Below are positions 14,458 to 22,765 of a stretch of 49,978 nt of DNA, one piece after another. Each line of letters starts with the position of its first letter. Position 1 is the stretch's first letter. The DNA comes from JBHPGW01 sp042569785 (GTDB lineage Bacteria; Planctomycetota; Phycisphaerae; Sedimentisphaerales; Anaerobacaceae). The position numbers were made by a program, and so were the translations under genes. The stretch spans positions 1 through 49,978 of the forward strand of contig JBHPGW010000012.1 of the NCBI GenBank assembly GCA_042569785.1, read 5' to 3'. The notes under the pieces are model-generated. The model had not been told where the DNA came from. It searched no databases and was given only the letters and a program-made list of their open reading frames with translations.

Positions 14458-15654
14458 TTAATGGTCGCAAAGATTTGCTCCGGTCTGAAGCGTTTTGTTC
14501 AGATATGCTGAGACTAAGTTCTCCGGGCTGTCAGCGGGAGCGCCAACAACTGTTTGAATGTCATTCTGAGCAAATAACTGCTGAGCACGTTGTCCCATAC
14601 CACCCGCGATTATTACATTTACTCCCATACCGCCAAGCCATTTCGGCAGCACCCCGGGTTCATGAGCCGGCGGGGTAAGATCTTCACGATTTGAGATACT
14701 GTTGGAATTGTCATCAGTATCGATTACCGCAAACTTTTCACAATGCCCGAAATGCTGTGACAATTTTCCTTCTGTTAATGGAATTGCGATTCTCATTTTG
14801 TTCTGCTCCTTACTAATGGTTTCAATTTGTTTTTCAGACTGCAACAACGGCTCAAACGCGACAGTAAAAGCCTGTGCCGTTGGGCTTTGATTGTTAAAAT
14901 AGATAAAAGGCTTACCCAGATCAGCGGCAGGAACCATGTTGGAATCTATTGGGATACTGCCTAAGAAGGGCACGTCAAAATCACTGGCCATCTGCCGACC
15001 TCCTTCGCCGCCGAATATATCGGTTCTCTTATTGCAATGCGGACAGACAAAGCCATCCATGTTTTCAATAACCCCCAAAACTGACAGGTTCAACTGCTGA
15101 CAAAATGTTATGCACTTTTTAACATCGGTAACCGCAAGCTGCTGGGGCGTGGTAACAACAACAGCTCCATCAGCTTTACCCAATAGCTGTACTATCGATA
15201 AAGGCTCATCACCGGTTCCGGGCGGACAATCAACTACCAGATAATCCAGATCGCCCCAGGAAACATCGGAAACAAACTGTTTTATAACATTGTGTTTCAT
15301 AGGCCCACGCCAGATCAAAGCTGTGTTTTCATCCTGTATTAAGAACCCTATACTCATCACTTTAAGCGTATCACTATAAAGAATCGGTTCAATTTTATCT
15401 TTTCCACCTTGAAGCTTACTGCCTTCGAGACCAAGCAGCTTGGGAATACTTGGCCCGTGAATATCAACATCCAGCAATCCAACCTTTTTGCCCTGCATCG
15501 AAAGCCAGACTGCCAGATTAACCGCGATACTGCTTTTGCCAACTCCGCCTTTACCGCTGAGCACCAGTATCTGGTGTTTGATATGTTTTATATTTTGACT
15601 GATCTGCTCCTGCTCAGCCCGCATTTGTTTTTGTTGGTCTTTGCTAAAAGGCAT
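14458..15654 (-). CDS. mrp: Mrp/NBP35-type Fe-S carrier ATPase fused to a NifX-like domain (398 aa)
   Basis: Residues about 25-275 are an Mrp/ApbC P-loop ATPase with deviant Walker A SGKGGVGKSS (33-42), VVDCPPGTGDE and the cluster-binding pair CPHC (204-207). These proteins hold and transfer 4Fe-4S clusters. Residues 287-398 are a dinitrogenase iron-molybdenum cofactor (NifX/NafY-like) domain. The linker encodes an AAGGAG ribosome site placed before Met287, so the NifX-like part may also be made separately. The start overlaps the end of the preceding MinD-like gene by 11 bases. Confidence 0.9.
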   Translation of the reverse strand: MPFSKDQQKQMRAEQEQISQNIKHIKHQILVLSGKGGVGKSSIAVNLAVWLSMQGKKVGLLDVDIHGPSIPKLLGLEGSKLQGGKDKIEPILYSDTLKVMSIGFLIQDENTALIWRGPMKHNVIKQFVSDVSWGDLDYLVVDCPPGTGDEPLSIVQLLGKADGAVVVTTPQQLAVTDVKKCITFCQQLNLSVLGVIENMDGFVCPHCNKRTDIFGGEGGRQMASDFDVPFLGSIPIDSNMVPAADLGKPFIYFNNQSPTAQAFTVAFEPLLQSEKQIETISKEQNKMRIAIPLTEGKLSQHFGHCEKFAVIDTDDNSNSISNREDLTPPAHEPGVLPKWLGGMGVNVIIAGGMGQRAQQLFAQNDIQTVVGAPADSPENLVSAYLNKTLQTGANLCDH

Positions 15655-16531
15655 ACGTAACGTTCCTCCATAAGGCTTTTATATCTTCTGTTACCGCACC
15701 GCTGGTATATTCAACCACTGATGTTTTCATGACCTGAGCCTTGGTGAAGGCTTTGTCATAACGTATTTTCCCAACCACTTTAATGTTCCGCTTGAGAACA
15801 TCTTTCTCAATTTGCTCGGCCATATCAGAATTTAAATCAAATTTATTGATCGCAACCAGTGTAGGAATTTTAAAGCCGGCAGCCAACTCCGCGACTCTTT
15901 CTAAATCATGCTTTCCCGAAAGAGTTGGCTCTGTAATTATCAATACTAAATCCGCTCCTGCAATTGATGCAATCACCGGACACCCTATACCCGGAGAGCC
16001 GTCAATGATAATTAAATCTTTATTCTGTTCTTCAGCGATCCTTTTGGTTTCTTTCCGTATAAGCGATACCAGTTTGCCGCTGTTTTCCTCCGCGATCCCT
16101 AATTTGGCGTGAACCATCGTCCCGAATCGTGTATCAGAGATAAACCACTGGCCGTTGATACTATCGTTAAACTCAATCACGTCAACCGGACAGAATTCAA
16201 CACACACCTTACAGCCCTCACACGAGATAGGGTCAACTGTAAATGTTTTTGCTACAATGTCGTTTGCAGGGCCGTCGAAGTTTATAGCATCAAATTTGCA
16301 CAACTCTTTGCATTTACCACAACCGATACATTTTTCAGCAATTATAGATGCCTGTTTTCCGCCGGAAAAATCAGAGGTCTGTTTCACATCCGGCTCCAAA
16401 ACCAGGTGCAGATCCGCAGCATCAACATCGCAGTCAGCAAACACTGCATTTTTCGCAAGGCTCGCGAATGCGGCCACGATACTCGTCTTACCCGTACCGC
16501 CTTTACCGCTTATAACAACAATCTCTTTCAT
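15644..16531 (-). CDS. MinD-superfamily ATPase with inserted ferredoxin domain (295 aa)
   Basis: A P-loop ATPase (GKGGTGKT, 9-16) interrupted by two 4Fe-4S motifs: Cys68/71/74/78 and Cys104/107/110/114. IIIDGSPGIGCPVI and a MinD-like C-terminal half follow. The family (COG1149) is common in anaerobes and usually encoded in pairs, as here. Its exact role is unknown; ATP-dependent cluster or electron transfer is the usual inference. The adjacent paralogue lies 22 bp upstream, and the Mrp fusion overlaps its 3' end. Confidence 0.9.
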   Translation of the reverse strand: MKEIVVISGKGGTGKTSIVAAFASLAKNAVFADCDVDAADLHLVLEPDVKQTSDFSGGKQASIIAEKCIGCGKCKELCKFDAINFDGPANDIVAKTFTVDPISCEGCKVCVEFCPVDVIEFNDSINGQWFISDTRFGTMVHAKLGIAEENSGKLVSLIRKETKRIAEEQNKDLIIIDGSPGIGCPVIASIAGADLVLIITEPTLSGKHDLERVAELAAGFKIPTLVAINKFDLNSDMAEQIEKDVLKRNIKVVGKIRYDKAFTKAQVMKTSVVEYTSGAVTEDIKALWRNVTYAF

Positions 16532-16553
16532 TAAAGCATTCCTTTATCTTTTC

Positions 16554-17402
16554 TTAGCCTATGACTTTTCTGGAAATATTTTTATACAAACCGACAAAAC
16601 CATCCTTGTACTCGGGTAAAACATCAATGATCATCTTGCCAACCGAATAGGCCTCTGCGATTCGGCGATCGTCTGGCACTTCAAAAATAACATCTATGTC
16701 TTCTTCCCGGCAATATTGATTCGTCATTTGCTCATCCGGGTCGCTGCGATTTATCACCACAGCAAATGGTATCTTCAACTCTCTTACCATTCCAATAGCT
16801 AATTTCAGATCGTTCAATCCAAATGGCGTAGGTTCGGTTACAAGCAAAACGAAGTCCGCACCCTTAACAGCTTCGATCACCGGACACGATGTACCTGGAG
16901 GGGCATCTATAATGACAATACCTTCTGCCAGGGCATTGGCTTTGACTTTCTTTATCAATGGCGGTGTATGAATATCACCGATCCTGAGCCGACCCTGTCC
17001 AAACTTGACACCATTTGCCGTTCCAATATCAGCAAAGCCAATTTCCTTTGGTTTTTCTGTAATCGCACCAGTAGGACAAACCAGCATACAGCCGCCGCAC
17101 GAATGACATAATTGTTCAAAGGTCATTGCAGTATCTTTCAAGCAAATTATAGCGCTATATTGACAAAGCTGACCACATTTCCCGCAACCGTCGCATAATT
17201 TTGTGTCAACTTCCGGCACACCAATAGTTACACTTTGCGTTTTTTCTATGTCAGGCTTCAAAAATATATGCCCGTTAGGCTCTTCAACATCGCAGTCAAG
17301 ATACTGCACCAATTTGCCCATCTGAGCAATTGAACAGGCCAGATTTGTCGCAATTGTTGTTTTTCCCGTACCCCCTTTACCGCTGGCAATCGCAATTCTC
17401 AT
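16554..17402 (-). CDS. MinD-superfamily ATPase with inserted ferredoxin domain, paralogue (282 aa)
   Basis: Same architecture as its neighbour: GKGGTGKT (8-15), two 4Fe-4S motifs (Cys70/73/76/80 and Cys99/102/105/109) and IIDAPPGTSCPVIEAVKGAD. The ATG at 17402 gives the normal MRIAIASGKGG start behind a GGAGA ribosome site. An upstream in-frame ATG at 17432 would overlap the DUF1847 gene and is less likely. The pair probably works as a heterodimer. Confidence 0.9.
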   Translation of the reverse strand: MRIAIASGKGGTGKTTIATNLACSIAQMGKLVQYLDCDVEEPNGHIFLKPDIEKTQSVTIGVPEVDTKLCDGCGKCGQLCQYSAIICLKDTAMTFEQLCHSCGGCMLVCPTGAITEKPKEIGFADIGTANGVKFGQGRLRIGDIHTPPLIKKVKANALAEGIVIIDAPPGTSCPVIEAVKGADFVLLVTEPTPFGLNDLKLAIGMVRELKIPFAVVINRSDPDEQMTNQYCREEDIDVIFEVPDDRRIAEAYSVGKMIIDVLPEYKDGFVGLYKNISRKVIG

Positions 17403-17418
17403 ATCAAATTTATCTCCA

Positions 17419-18015
17419 CTATGTATTTTCATTAAAACGTTTTCGAATATACTGACAGTAAACAGCAGCCGCGGGATTGTGAGCCAGGACTCGATCCTTT
17501 GCGATAAGCGTTGTTACCGGAGCGTCTGAGGCCTTCGCAAAAATCGCGTCATGGCCGACACAAAGACCGCAAATAACATTAAGCTGAGTCTTTGCGTCAT
17601 TTAGGAGCTGGGCCTGACCCGCAGGGTTGCACATAACTTCACGTTCATTCGATGAAATTCTATCCAGGCCGAAATCTTTTTTCGTCAAACCACAAACCTT
17701 GCAGCAAACTGAGACCACCTTAAAATGCTTCGAAAGAATTTCGTCGACAATCTTTGCTTCGTCACTTAGCCCAATGCAAAAAGCAAGCCCGATCTTTCGG
17801 CACCCTAATTCCTTTGCAAACAGAATTGTCTCGCCCAATCGTGTCTTTTCGCAGTAATATTTCGCTTCTATTGTTGAACCAGCCTTGTGCAATTTAGCTA
17901 TTGTATTCGTGTACAACTGCTTATGACTGTCTGCTTTGGCAAAACAATCTTTGCCCTGCCGACATTCCTTAGTCTCACAACGGGCACAACCCGGCCCAGA
18001 GTCCTCTGCCATCAT
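17419..18015 (-). CDS. DUF1847-like cysteine-rich metal-binding protein (198 aa)
   Basis: Rich in cysteines: CARCETKECRQGKDC at the N-terminus, then YYCEKTRLGETILFAKELG, KIGLAFCIGL, SVCCKVCGL, VMCNPAGQAQLLN and ICGLCVGHD. The pattern matches DUF1847, a predicted metal-binding family of anaerobes. AAGGAG precedes the ATG. It sits between the NifX-like gene and the MinD-like pair, consistent with a metal or cluster-related task. Biochemical function unknown. Confidence 0.8.
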   Translation of the reverse strand: MMAEDSGPGCARCETKECRQGKDCFAKADSHKQLYTNTIAKLHKAGSTIEAKYYCEKTRLGETILFAKELGCRKIGLAFCIGLSDEAKIVDEILSKHFKVVSVCCKVCGLTKKDFGLDRISSNEREVMCNPAGQAQLLNDAKTQLNVICGLCVGHDAIFAKASDAPVTTLIAKDRVLAHNPAAAVYCQYIRKRFNENT

Positions 18016-18033
18016 AATCGCTCCTTCCGCAGA

Positions 18034-18402
18034 CTAATTACCGGTACCAAAATGCGACTGAACACTTGGGCCGTCAGCTTGAGGTAACTTATCGCTTTTA
18101 AAAAGCTCAACAGCTTCTGAAACTGTCCCTGTCACGCCGGTATATAATTTTACTTTGCCGGCACTTAATGTACGTTCAGCGTTCGGCCCACAATTGCCTG
18201 TCAGCACCGCCTGGACACCTGCATCAATTACTGCCTTAGCCGAACTAATGCCAGCTCCGCCCGCGGCAGCGATATTGCTATTTTCGATCGCACTAAAATC
18301 CATTGTTTCAGTATCGATAATGATAAAGCAAGCTGCTCTTCCAAATCGAGGGTCAACCTGTGAGTCCAGCGTTTGCCCCGTTGACGTGATTGCAATTTTC
18401 AT
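18034..18402 (-). CDS. NifX/NafY-like cofactor-binding domain protein (122 aa)
   Basis: A single dinitrogenase iron-molybdenum-cofactor domain (MKIAITSTGQTLDSQVDPRFGRAACFIIIDT..., AVIDAGVQAVLTGNCGPNA). Such proteins bind metal clusters; outside nitrogen fixation their cargo is unknown. One of three such domains in this cluster. An AAAGGAAA sequence precedes the ATG. Confidence 0.88.
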   Translation of the reverse strand: MKIAITSTGQTLDSQVDPRFGRAACFIIIDTETMDFSAIENSNIAAAGGAGISSAKAVIDAGVQAVLTGNCGPNAERTLSAGKVKLYTGVTGTVSEAVELFKSDKLPQADGPSVQSHFGTGN

Positions 18403-18476
18403 AATATTTTCCTTTTCAGATTATAGACAGAGCGAGAGCGCAACCGCACCTCACTCTGTAAAACAATATTGACAGT

Positions 18477-18821
18477 TTACTTACTGTTTTCTTTTTCGAA
18501 CTGCTCTATGCGTTCGCTAACCTGGCTAAGGCTGTTTTGCAGAAATTCTGCCTGCTGCTTCAAACCTGCCAATTCCTGCTCGGCAGTTACTGTTGGCTCA
18601 AAAGACGCATTTGCCGGATATGGACCTGCGGCACCGGACCAGGCAAAGCCTCGTCCAAAACCACGACCTCGACCCATTCCTCTGCCTCTGCCCTGACCAA
18701 AGTATCCACGTCCACCAACAGGATTAGCATAACCTGGTACACCGAAGCCGGCACAAAAACCAGCGGCTCTACCTGTCATTGGTCCCATTCCAGCAGGACC
18801 TGTTCTATCTCCACCTGGCAT
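18477..18821 (-). CDS. DUF5320-like Gly/Arg-rich protein (114 aa)
   Basis: Starts MPGGDRTGPAGMGPMTGR, the DUF5320 hallmark. A Gly/Arg/Phe-rich low-complexity centre (about 35-65, GRGRGMGRGRGFGRGFAW) and a C-terminal coiled-coil-like helix (QELAGLKQQAEFLQNSLSQVSERIEQFEKE) follow. These proteins occur beside NifX-like and MinD-ferredoxin genes in anaerobes; function unknown. AAAGGAG precedes the ATG. Confidence 0.85.
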   Translation of the reverse strand: MPGGDRTGPAGMGPMTGRAAGFCAGFGVPGYANPVGGRGYFGQGRGRGMGRGRGFGRGFAWSGAAGPYPANASFEPTVTAEQELAGLKQQAEFLQNSLSQVSERIEQFEKENSK

Positions 18822-18845
18822 GATAATTCTCCTTTCAAAAAATGG

Positions 18846-19040
18846 TTATTCTCTTGTCATTTGCGTGCCGCACTTTGGACACACCTTTTGATTACATGGT
18901 TGCCTGACAACATGCGGTTCTTTGTGTCCACATTTCGGACAAACACAATTTCCACCCGGGCCAGCTGCTGAAGGCCCGCCCATCTTACCTTGACCTCTAC
19001 CGCCGCCACCGGGAGGTCCTGTTCCATCGCCTCTTGGCAT
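18846..19040 (-). CDS. Small MPRGDGTGPPG zinc-ribbon protein (64 aa)
   Basis: Starts MPRGDGTGPPGGGGRGQGKMGG and ends in a four-cysteine ribbon (CPKCGHKEPHVVRQPCNQKVCPKCGTQM). The N-terminal MPxGDxTGP motif is shared with the next gene downstream. A short metal-binding companion of the NifX-like/MinD cluster; function unknown. AAAGGGG precedes the ATG. Confidence 0.85.
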   Translation of the reverse strand: MPRGDGTGPPGGGGRGQGKMGGPSAAGPGGNCVCPKCGHKEPHVVRQPCNQKVCPKCGTQMTRE

Positions 19041-19056
19041 AATATGTCCCCTTTCT

Positions 19057-19926
19057 TCAATTAACCTTAATACCCAAATTATTACGCAAAATCATCTCAC
19101 CGACTTCACTGCCTAAGTTCCCTGCAATAACAGGGCACTTGGCCTTTAGTATGAAGAATATATTCTTATCTAAATCGCTAAGAGTTTCATAATTGCCTTG
19201 CCCTTTAGCTATGATAAGATCAGCATCTTCAAAACGATCCCGGAAACTTTGTGAACATGTTTCCAGAATTGTACCCGGCCCATCAGAACCGTTATCGATC
19301 ACTTCTACCATTTTGGTTAAGCCGGCAAGTTCGGCATCTTCCATCGTGGCATCATTTATCACCGGCTCACCCTTAACAACCACAGTTATCTTTTCATAGG
19401 GCAACTGCTCGATCAGCAAACGATCAAAAACTATCTCGCCGGCATTATCTGCCAAATACAGGATTTTCTCCGCTTGCGTTACAGCATCCTTGAATCCCTG
19501 TATTTGGTTGTCATCGAGATGATCCGTTAGCGATTGTTCGATTGTTTTTTCAACATCCGACTCGGACAATGAAGTTTTTACCCCAAAATCGATGATATTA
19601 CCAGCTATAGCTAAGCGAACAGCTGTTTCAACTGGGTCATCAGATCCTACGATCTGTTTTCGCAGTCCGGAATACAATTTCAAAGCCAGATTATTGAACT
19701 GTCTCTTAATATCAAGATATGGATCTTCGCAACTCACCAGATTTCGGATCAATCGGTGTATCTGTTGCCCGATTACCGGCGGACTCTGGCTCATATCTAA
19801 ATCAACCGCAAGGCGAAAAACCTCTCGCACTACCTTTTCATGGATCTGTTCATCGTCTGTTGCAAACCTTGCGGCATCAAGTGCCTGTCGAACAAAACAT
19901 GGCATACAATCAAAATATATTTTCAT
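19057..19926 (-). CDS. DUF89 (ARMT1-like) metal-dependent phosphatase-family protein (289 aa)
   Basis: Begins MKIYFDCMPCFVRQALDAAR with the CxxC typical of the prokaryotic DUF89 branch. Characteristic segments are LADNAGEIVFDRLL (Asp/Asn/Glu metal-site motif), VVKGEPVINDATMEDA and IIAKGQGNYETL. Relatives are damage-control phosphatases acting on sugar or cofactor phosphates; the substrate here is unknown. The ATG at 19926 is chosen because the homologous start is MKIYFDC; an earlier in-frame ATG or GTG would overlap the NifX-like gene upstream. Confidence 0.87.
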   Translation of the reverse strand: MKIYFDCMPCFVRQALDAARFATDDEQIHEKVVREVFRLAVDLDMSQSPPVIGQQIHRLIRNLVSCEDPYLDIKRQFNNLALKLYSGLRKQIVGSDDPVETAVRLAIAGNIIDFGVKTSLSESDVEKTIEQSLTDHLDDNQIQGFKDAVTQAEKILYLADNAGEIVFDRLLIEQLPYEKITVVVKGEPVINDATMEDAELAGLTKMVEVIDNGSDGPGTILETCSQSFRDRFEDADLIIAKGQGNYETLSDLDKNIFFILKAKCPVIAGNLGSEVGEMILRNNLGIKVN

Positions 19927-19948
19927 AATTATTCTTGCCTTTACTTTT

Positions 19949-20368
19949 CTATAACCCTGTTTCAAGTCGGCCTCTACGGCGTCTGTGCCCACATCTGCCA
20001 CGCTGTCTGCGTCCAAAGCCTTTTCGTGCACCCGGCCAGCAACCCGGCATAACAAATTCCGGCTTCACCAACTGACCGGCCAAATATGCCTGTAACACAT
20101 CATCAATACTACCGGTTACGTAAGGCAGCACCTGAATTCCTGATGTTGCGACCATATTAGCAAGTACCCGTGAAATCGCCCCACAGACAAGCACATCTAC
20201 CTCAAGATTTTTTAGTTTGTCTGTTCGTTGTGGCAATAATTGGCTCTCTAACGCAACCTCAGACCGATTTGCTTCTTTACCGTTTTCGATTTCCACCAGC
20301 AAAAGGCGAGTCGCAAAATCAAAAACGTTTGAAACACTATCGTTATATATGGGTATCGCTATCTTCAT
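19949..20368 (-). CDS. NifX-like domain protein with arginine-rich tail, first gene of the cluster (139 aa)
   Basis: A NifX/NafY-like domain (MKIAIPIYNDSVSNVFDFATRLLLVEIENG..., LVCGAISRVLANMVATSGIQVLPYVTGSIDDVLQAYLAGQL). The Cys- and Arg-rich tail (PGCWPGARKGFGRRQRGRCGHRRRRGR) could bind nucleic acid or metal. It lacks a strong ribosome site. It starts the minus-strand run that continues to 10876. Confidence 0.82.
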   Translation of the reverse strand: MKIAIPIYNDSVSNVFDFATRLLLVEIENGKEANRSEVALESQLLPQRTDKLKNLEVDVLVCGAISRVLANMVATSGIQVLPYVTGSIDDVLQAYLAGQLVKPEFVMPGCWPGARKGFGRRQRGRCGHRRRRGRLETGL

Positions 20369-20771
20369 TTTAGCACTCTAACAAAACCCGAACCGTCATT
20401 CCGAGCGAAGTCGAGGAATCTATTGAAACAGCCTCGCGAAGTGGCTCCTTTCAAGTGTCTTATAATAGCAATCAATGTGCCAGAAAAATTAGCAAAAAAG
20501 ATAGAGTTGCGATAACTTCTTATACAAGAGGGAATTACAAAAACTTTAATATCCCAAACACCTATAAGGCTACCCACTAAATGATTGCAATTTGCAACAC
20601 TTACCTTCGGAGATAATCGCAAAATGCCCTAATGCGGAATTGTTTCTGAAAATTCTAGCCAGTACCCCAACCCAATGTACATCAGGATTGGAACAAATAC
20701 CCACGAATTTCAAGAATCATGGACGAGCCCCTGATGTAAAGGGCGTGTTGCCCAAACAGAACCTTAGTTAG
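20369..20771. other. Leader region upstream of the NifX-like cluster
   Basis: No gene is supported. It contains a short dispersed-repeat-like sequence (CATTCCGAGCGAAGTCGAGG at 20396-20415) of a kind found scattered in many bacterial genomes, and otherwise AT-rich unique sequence. A promoter for the cluster should lie here, but I cannot place it confidently. Confidence 0.4.
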
Positions 20772-20796
20772 CCCCCCGATTTATTCGGGGGGGGGG
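20772..20796. terminator. CCCCCCGA/TCGGGGGG hairpin
   Basis: An eight-base-pair GC stem with loop TTTAT (20772-20792), followed by further G to 20796. It lies downstream of the minus-strand membrane protein gene and upstream of the NifX-like cluster. It could insulate the two transcripts. Confidence 0.5.
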
Positions 20797-20810
20797 TACG
20801 ACAAAGTAAA

Positions 20811-20874
20811 CTCACAACGCCACGATGTAAGCCCACAATACCACGATGTAACCTTGCAATGCCGCAGATTCAAC
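20811..20874. repeat. Three degenerate 21-bp tandem repeats
   Basis: Units at 20811-20831, 20832-20852 and 20853-20874 share C(A)CAAYRCCACGATGTAA-like sequence; the third is diverged. No coding potential was seen. Confidence 0.6.
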
Positions 20875-20921
20875 TGACCTTGAGAAAAGTTGAGTTCATC
20901 ACACTATTTAACGATTGTCTA

Positions 20922-21323
20922 TTAGTCATTTTGTTGTTCATCCTTGTCTGAAGATAAATTCAATAAAAACAAACGGACTGCAGTAAGCCCGATTAATAGT
21001 GTGCTTATATCCACAAGAGCATAAGTCAATAAAGTACCTAAAAATCCCCAGCCAAAGCCGATATGAACCACAAACCCTGCAGCGATTGACAAACCATCGG
21101 ATAGCACGGTCGGATGAAGTGAGAGTGCCGCTAAACATCCAAGTGAGCCTTCCCCTACAGTTTCGGAAAAACCTTTTGCCTCAATAAGAACATATATTAA
21201 CTTGGCGATTTCTCCACCCAATAGTGCAAATAACACGAAAGTTAACCAATCTTCTACTCCAACCAACCAACTTATTACAAAGGACAATAGAGTTCCCAAG
21301 AACCAGAAAAGATTAAGCAACAT
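20922..21323 (-). CDS. Small membrane protein (133 aa)
   Basis: Hydrophobic stretches near residues 2-20, 27-48, 75-95 and 96-118 predict three or four membrane helices, with a charged C-terminal tail (SSDKDEQQND). Family not recognised. The ATG overlaps the last codons of the transposase by 11 bases, so it is either a passenger gene of the insertion sequence or the remainder of a gene interrupted by it. No separate ribosome site is evident. Confidence 0.6.
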   Translation of the reverse strand: MLLNLFWFLGTLLSFVISWLVGVEDWLTFVLFALLGGEIAKLIYVLIEAKGFSETVGEGSLGCLAALSLHPTVLSDGLSIAAGFVVHIGFGWGFLGTLLTYALVDISTLLIGLTAVRLFLLNLSSDKDEQQND

Positions 21324-22542
21324 TTTTTCTGTAAATTCTTTTTTTGCCTGAATTAGCGGATTCGTTTTCGTTCTCCATTTCCGTATTCATATTCAAATAT
21401 CTTTTGCCAGCTACCCAGTCCTCGCTGATCTCCATTTCAATAGCACTGACCAATCTCAGCAGTGAAGCTTCATTGGGAAACAGCCTTGCAACTCGTGTCC
21501 TACGCTTGATTTCTTCGTGTAACCGCTCCAGCATGTTTGTCGTACGCATTCGTTTTCGATGCTTAGTTGGCAAAGCAAATACCCCCAGACCTTCAGGGAT
21601 ATTCTCCTCGACCCACTCGGCCAACTGTGGTGCGGATTTGCTGTATTTTTCAACGCACTTTTGCAGTCTTTCTTCGGCACAAGTAAAATTCTTTGCATTG
21701 AAAATATCACGCAAATCTTCAGCTACCTGGCTACGCATCGAAAGCTTCGGAACATATTTAACGGCATTACGCTGTAAGTGACACTGACATCTTTGCCAGA
21801 TCACGCCGGTAAATTCGGCATTCAAAGCAGCCTTGAGTCCATCGTGATCATCAGTTACCACAAATTTAACACCCGACAATTCTCGTTTCTTCAAACTCTT
21901 GAGAAACTCTCGCCAGTGTGTCTCAGCCTCACTCAAAGAGACACTTACGCCAAGGATTTCACGTCTGCCGTCAGTATCTATGCCTATTGCCGTAAACACG
22001 GCACAACTGACCACAGAGCCGTTTTTACGAACTTTCTCATAATGAGCATCCAGCACAAGATATGTATATTCGCCAAGGGGCCGATTACGCCATCTGCTTA
22101 GCTGTTCATCAAGTATTTTAGCTACCCTCGATACCTGTGTACTGCTGATCTGGAGCCCGCACATCTTTTCCAGAACATCAGTTACCCTGCGGGTGGAAAT
22201 GCCTTTGACATACATCTCAGCGATCGCCAACTTTAAGGCTCTTTCACTGCGGCAGCCTCTCTCAAGAGCCGAAGGATAAAAGTCCACATCGCCGCGAACC
22301 TGCGGCACATCTACCATCAGTTTGCCGATTCGAGTATCGACGGTTTTGGGTTTATAGCCGTTGGCATAGCCTCTGCGCCTGTCGGTGCGTTCGTAGAAGT
22401 CGGCTCCAAGGGCCTGACCCCGCTCGATTTTCATCGCCTCATTGAGCAGTATCCTCAGCACATCTGCGAAACTTTCAAAACCATTTTCAATTAACATTTC
22501 CATTACAGCTTCCAGCTTGTTATCATTGTTTCGGTGGGCCAT
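21313..22542 (-). CDS. IS256-family (mutator-type) transposase (409 aa)
   Basis: Full-length DDE transposase. The catalytic residues are Asp165 (LVLDAHYEKVR), Asp231 (VVTDDHDG) and Glu339 (TTNMLERLHEEIKRRTR), with the C-x-C-H motif WQRCQCHLQRN near 250-255 typical of the family. An N-terminal DNA-binding region and the LMVDVPQVRGDVDFYPSALERG segment are present. The ATG at 22542 has AAGGAG nine bases upstream. No frameshift or stop is seen, so it could be active. I could not find convincing terminal inverted repeats. Confidence 0.93.
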   Translation of the reverse strand: MAHRNNDNKLEAVMEMLIENGFESFADVLRILLNEAMKIERGQALGADFYERTDRRRGYANGYKPKTVDTRIGKLMVDVPQVRGDVDFYPSALERGCRSERALKLAIAEMYVKGISTRRVTDVLEKMCGLQISSTQVSRVAKILDEQLSRWRNRPLGEYTYLVLDAHYEKVRKNGSVVSCAVFTAIGIDTDGRREILGVSVSLSEAETHWREFLKSLKKRELSGVKFVVTDDHDGLKAALNAEFTGVIWQRCQCHLQRNAVKYVPKLSMRSQVAEDLRDIFNAKNFTCAEERLQKCVEKYSKSAPQLAEWVEENIPEGLGVFALPTKHRKRMRTTNMLERLHEEIKRRTRVARLFPNEASLLRLVSAIEMEISEDWVAGKRYLNMNTEMENENESANSGKKRIYRKNVA

Positions 22543-22618
22543 CTTGTTTTTCTCCTTAAATAAAGTTGTCAAAACCTTATAGGAGAACGGGACGAGCCCA
22601 CCTTTTCAAGCGAATTTT

Positions 22619-22671
22619 CGCATGTGGCTGGGTTCCAGCTCGCTACGCTCGCTTCCACCCAGCCACATGCG
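22619..22671. repeat. 15-bp perfect hairpin upstream of the transposase
   Basis: CGCATGTGGCTGGGT (22619-22633) pairs with ACCCAGCCACATGCG (22657-22671), with a 23-base loop containing AGCTCGCTACGCTCGCT-type sequence. It may be a REP/MITE-like repeat, an attenuator protecting the transposase from read-through, or a terminator after the interrupted gene. Confidence 0.75.
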
Positions 22672-22699
22672 TGGTTAACACCAATTTACAGAAACATAT

Positions 22700-22765
22700 T
22701 TACACTACCGAGCCGCACAGCAAAACCACTACGACTACGATAAAACAAAGTGCAATATTCCTCAT
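22700..22765 (-). pseudogene. 21-codon signal-peptide remnant
   Basis: A good AAGGAG ribosome site is followed by an ATG and MRNIALCFIVVVVVLLCGSVV, then a stop. It is a hydrophobic lipoprotein-type signal sequence with a Cys after LL and no mature protein. The hairpin and transposase follow, so it probably is the 5' end of a gene truncated by insertion; a genuine small membrane peptide is the alternative. It is 23 bp downstream of the PEP-CTERM gene. Confidence 0.55.

Noticed and set aside
10876..20368. Nitrogen-fixation cluster
   Set aside because: NifX-like and NifU-like domains occur, but there are no nifH, nifD, nifK, nifE, nifN or nifB genes. These domains are common outside nitrogen fixation.
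20365..20622. 85-codon open frame upstream of the NifX-like cluster
   Set aside because: Its C-terminal part (FLDFARND) is the well-known translation of a dispersed non-coding repeat (CATTCCGAGCGAAGTCGAGG). It has no ribosome site and no family resemblance.
20721..22599. GGACGAGCCC direct repeats as target-site duplication of the IS256-type element
   Set aside because: The 10-bp repeats at 20721-20730 and 22590-22599 flank the transposase, but no inverted repeats lie inside them and IS256 elements usually duplicate 8-9 bp.
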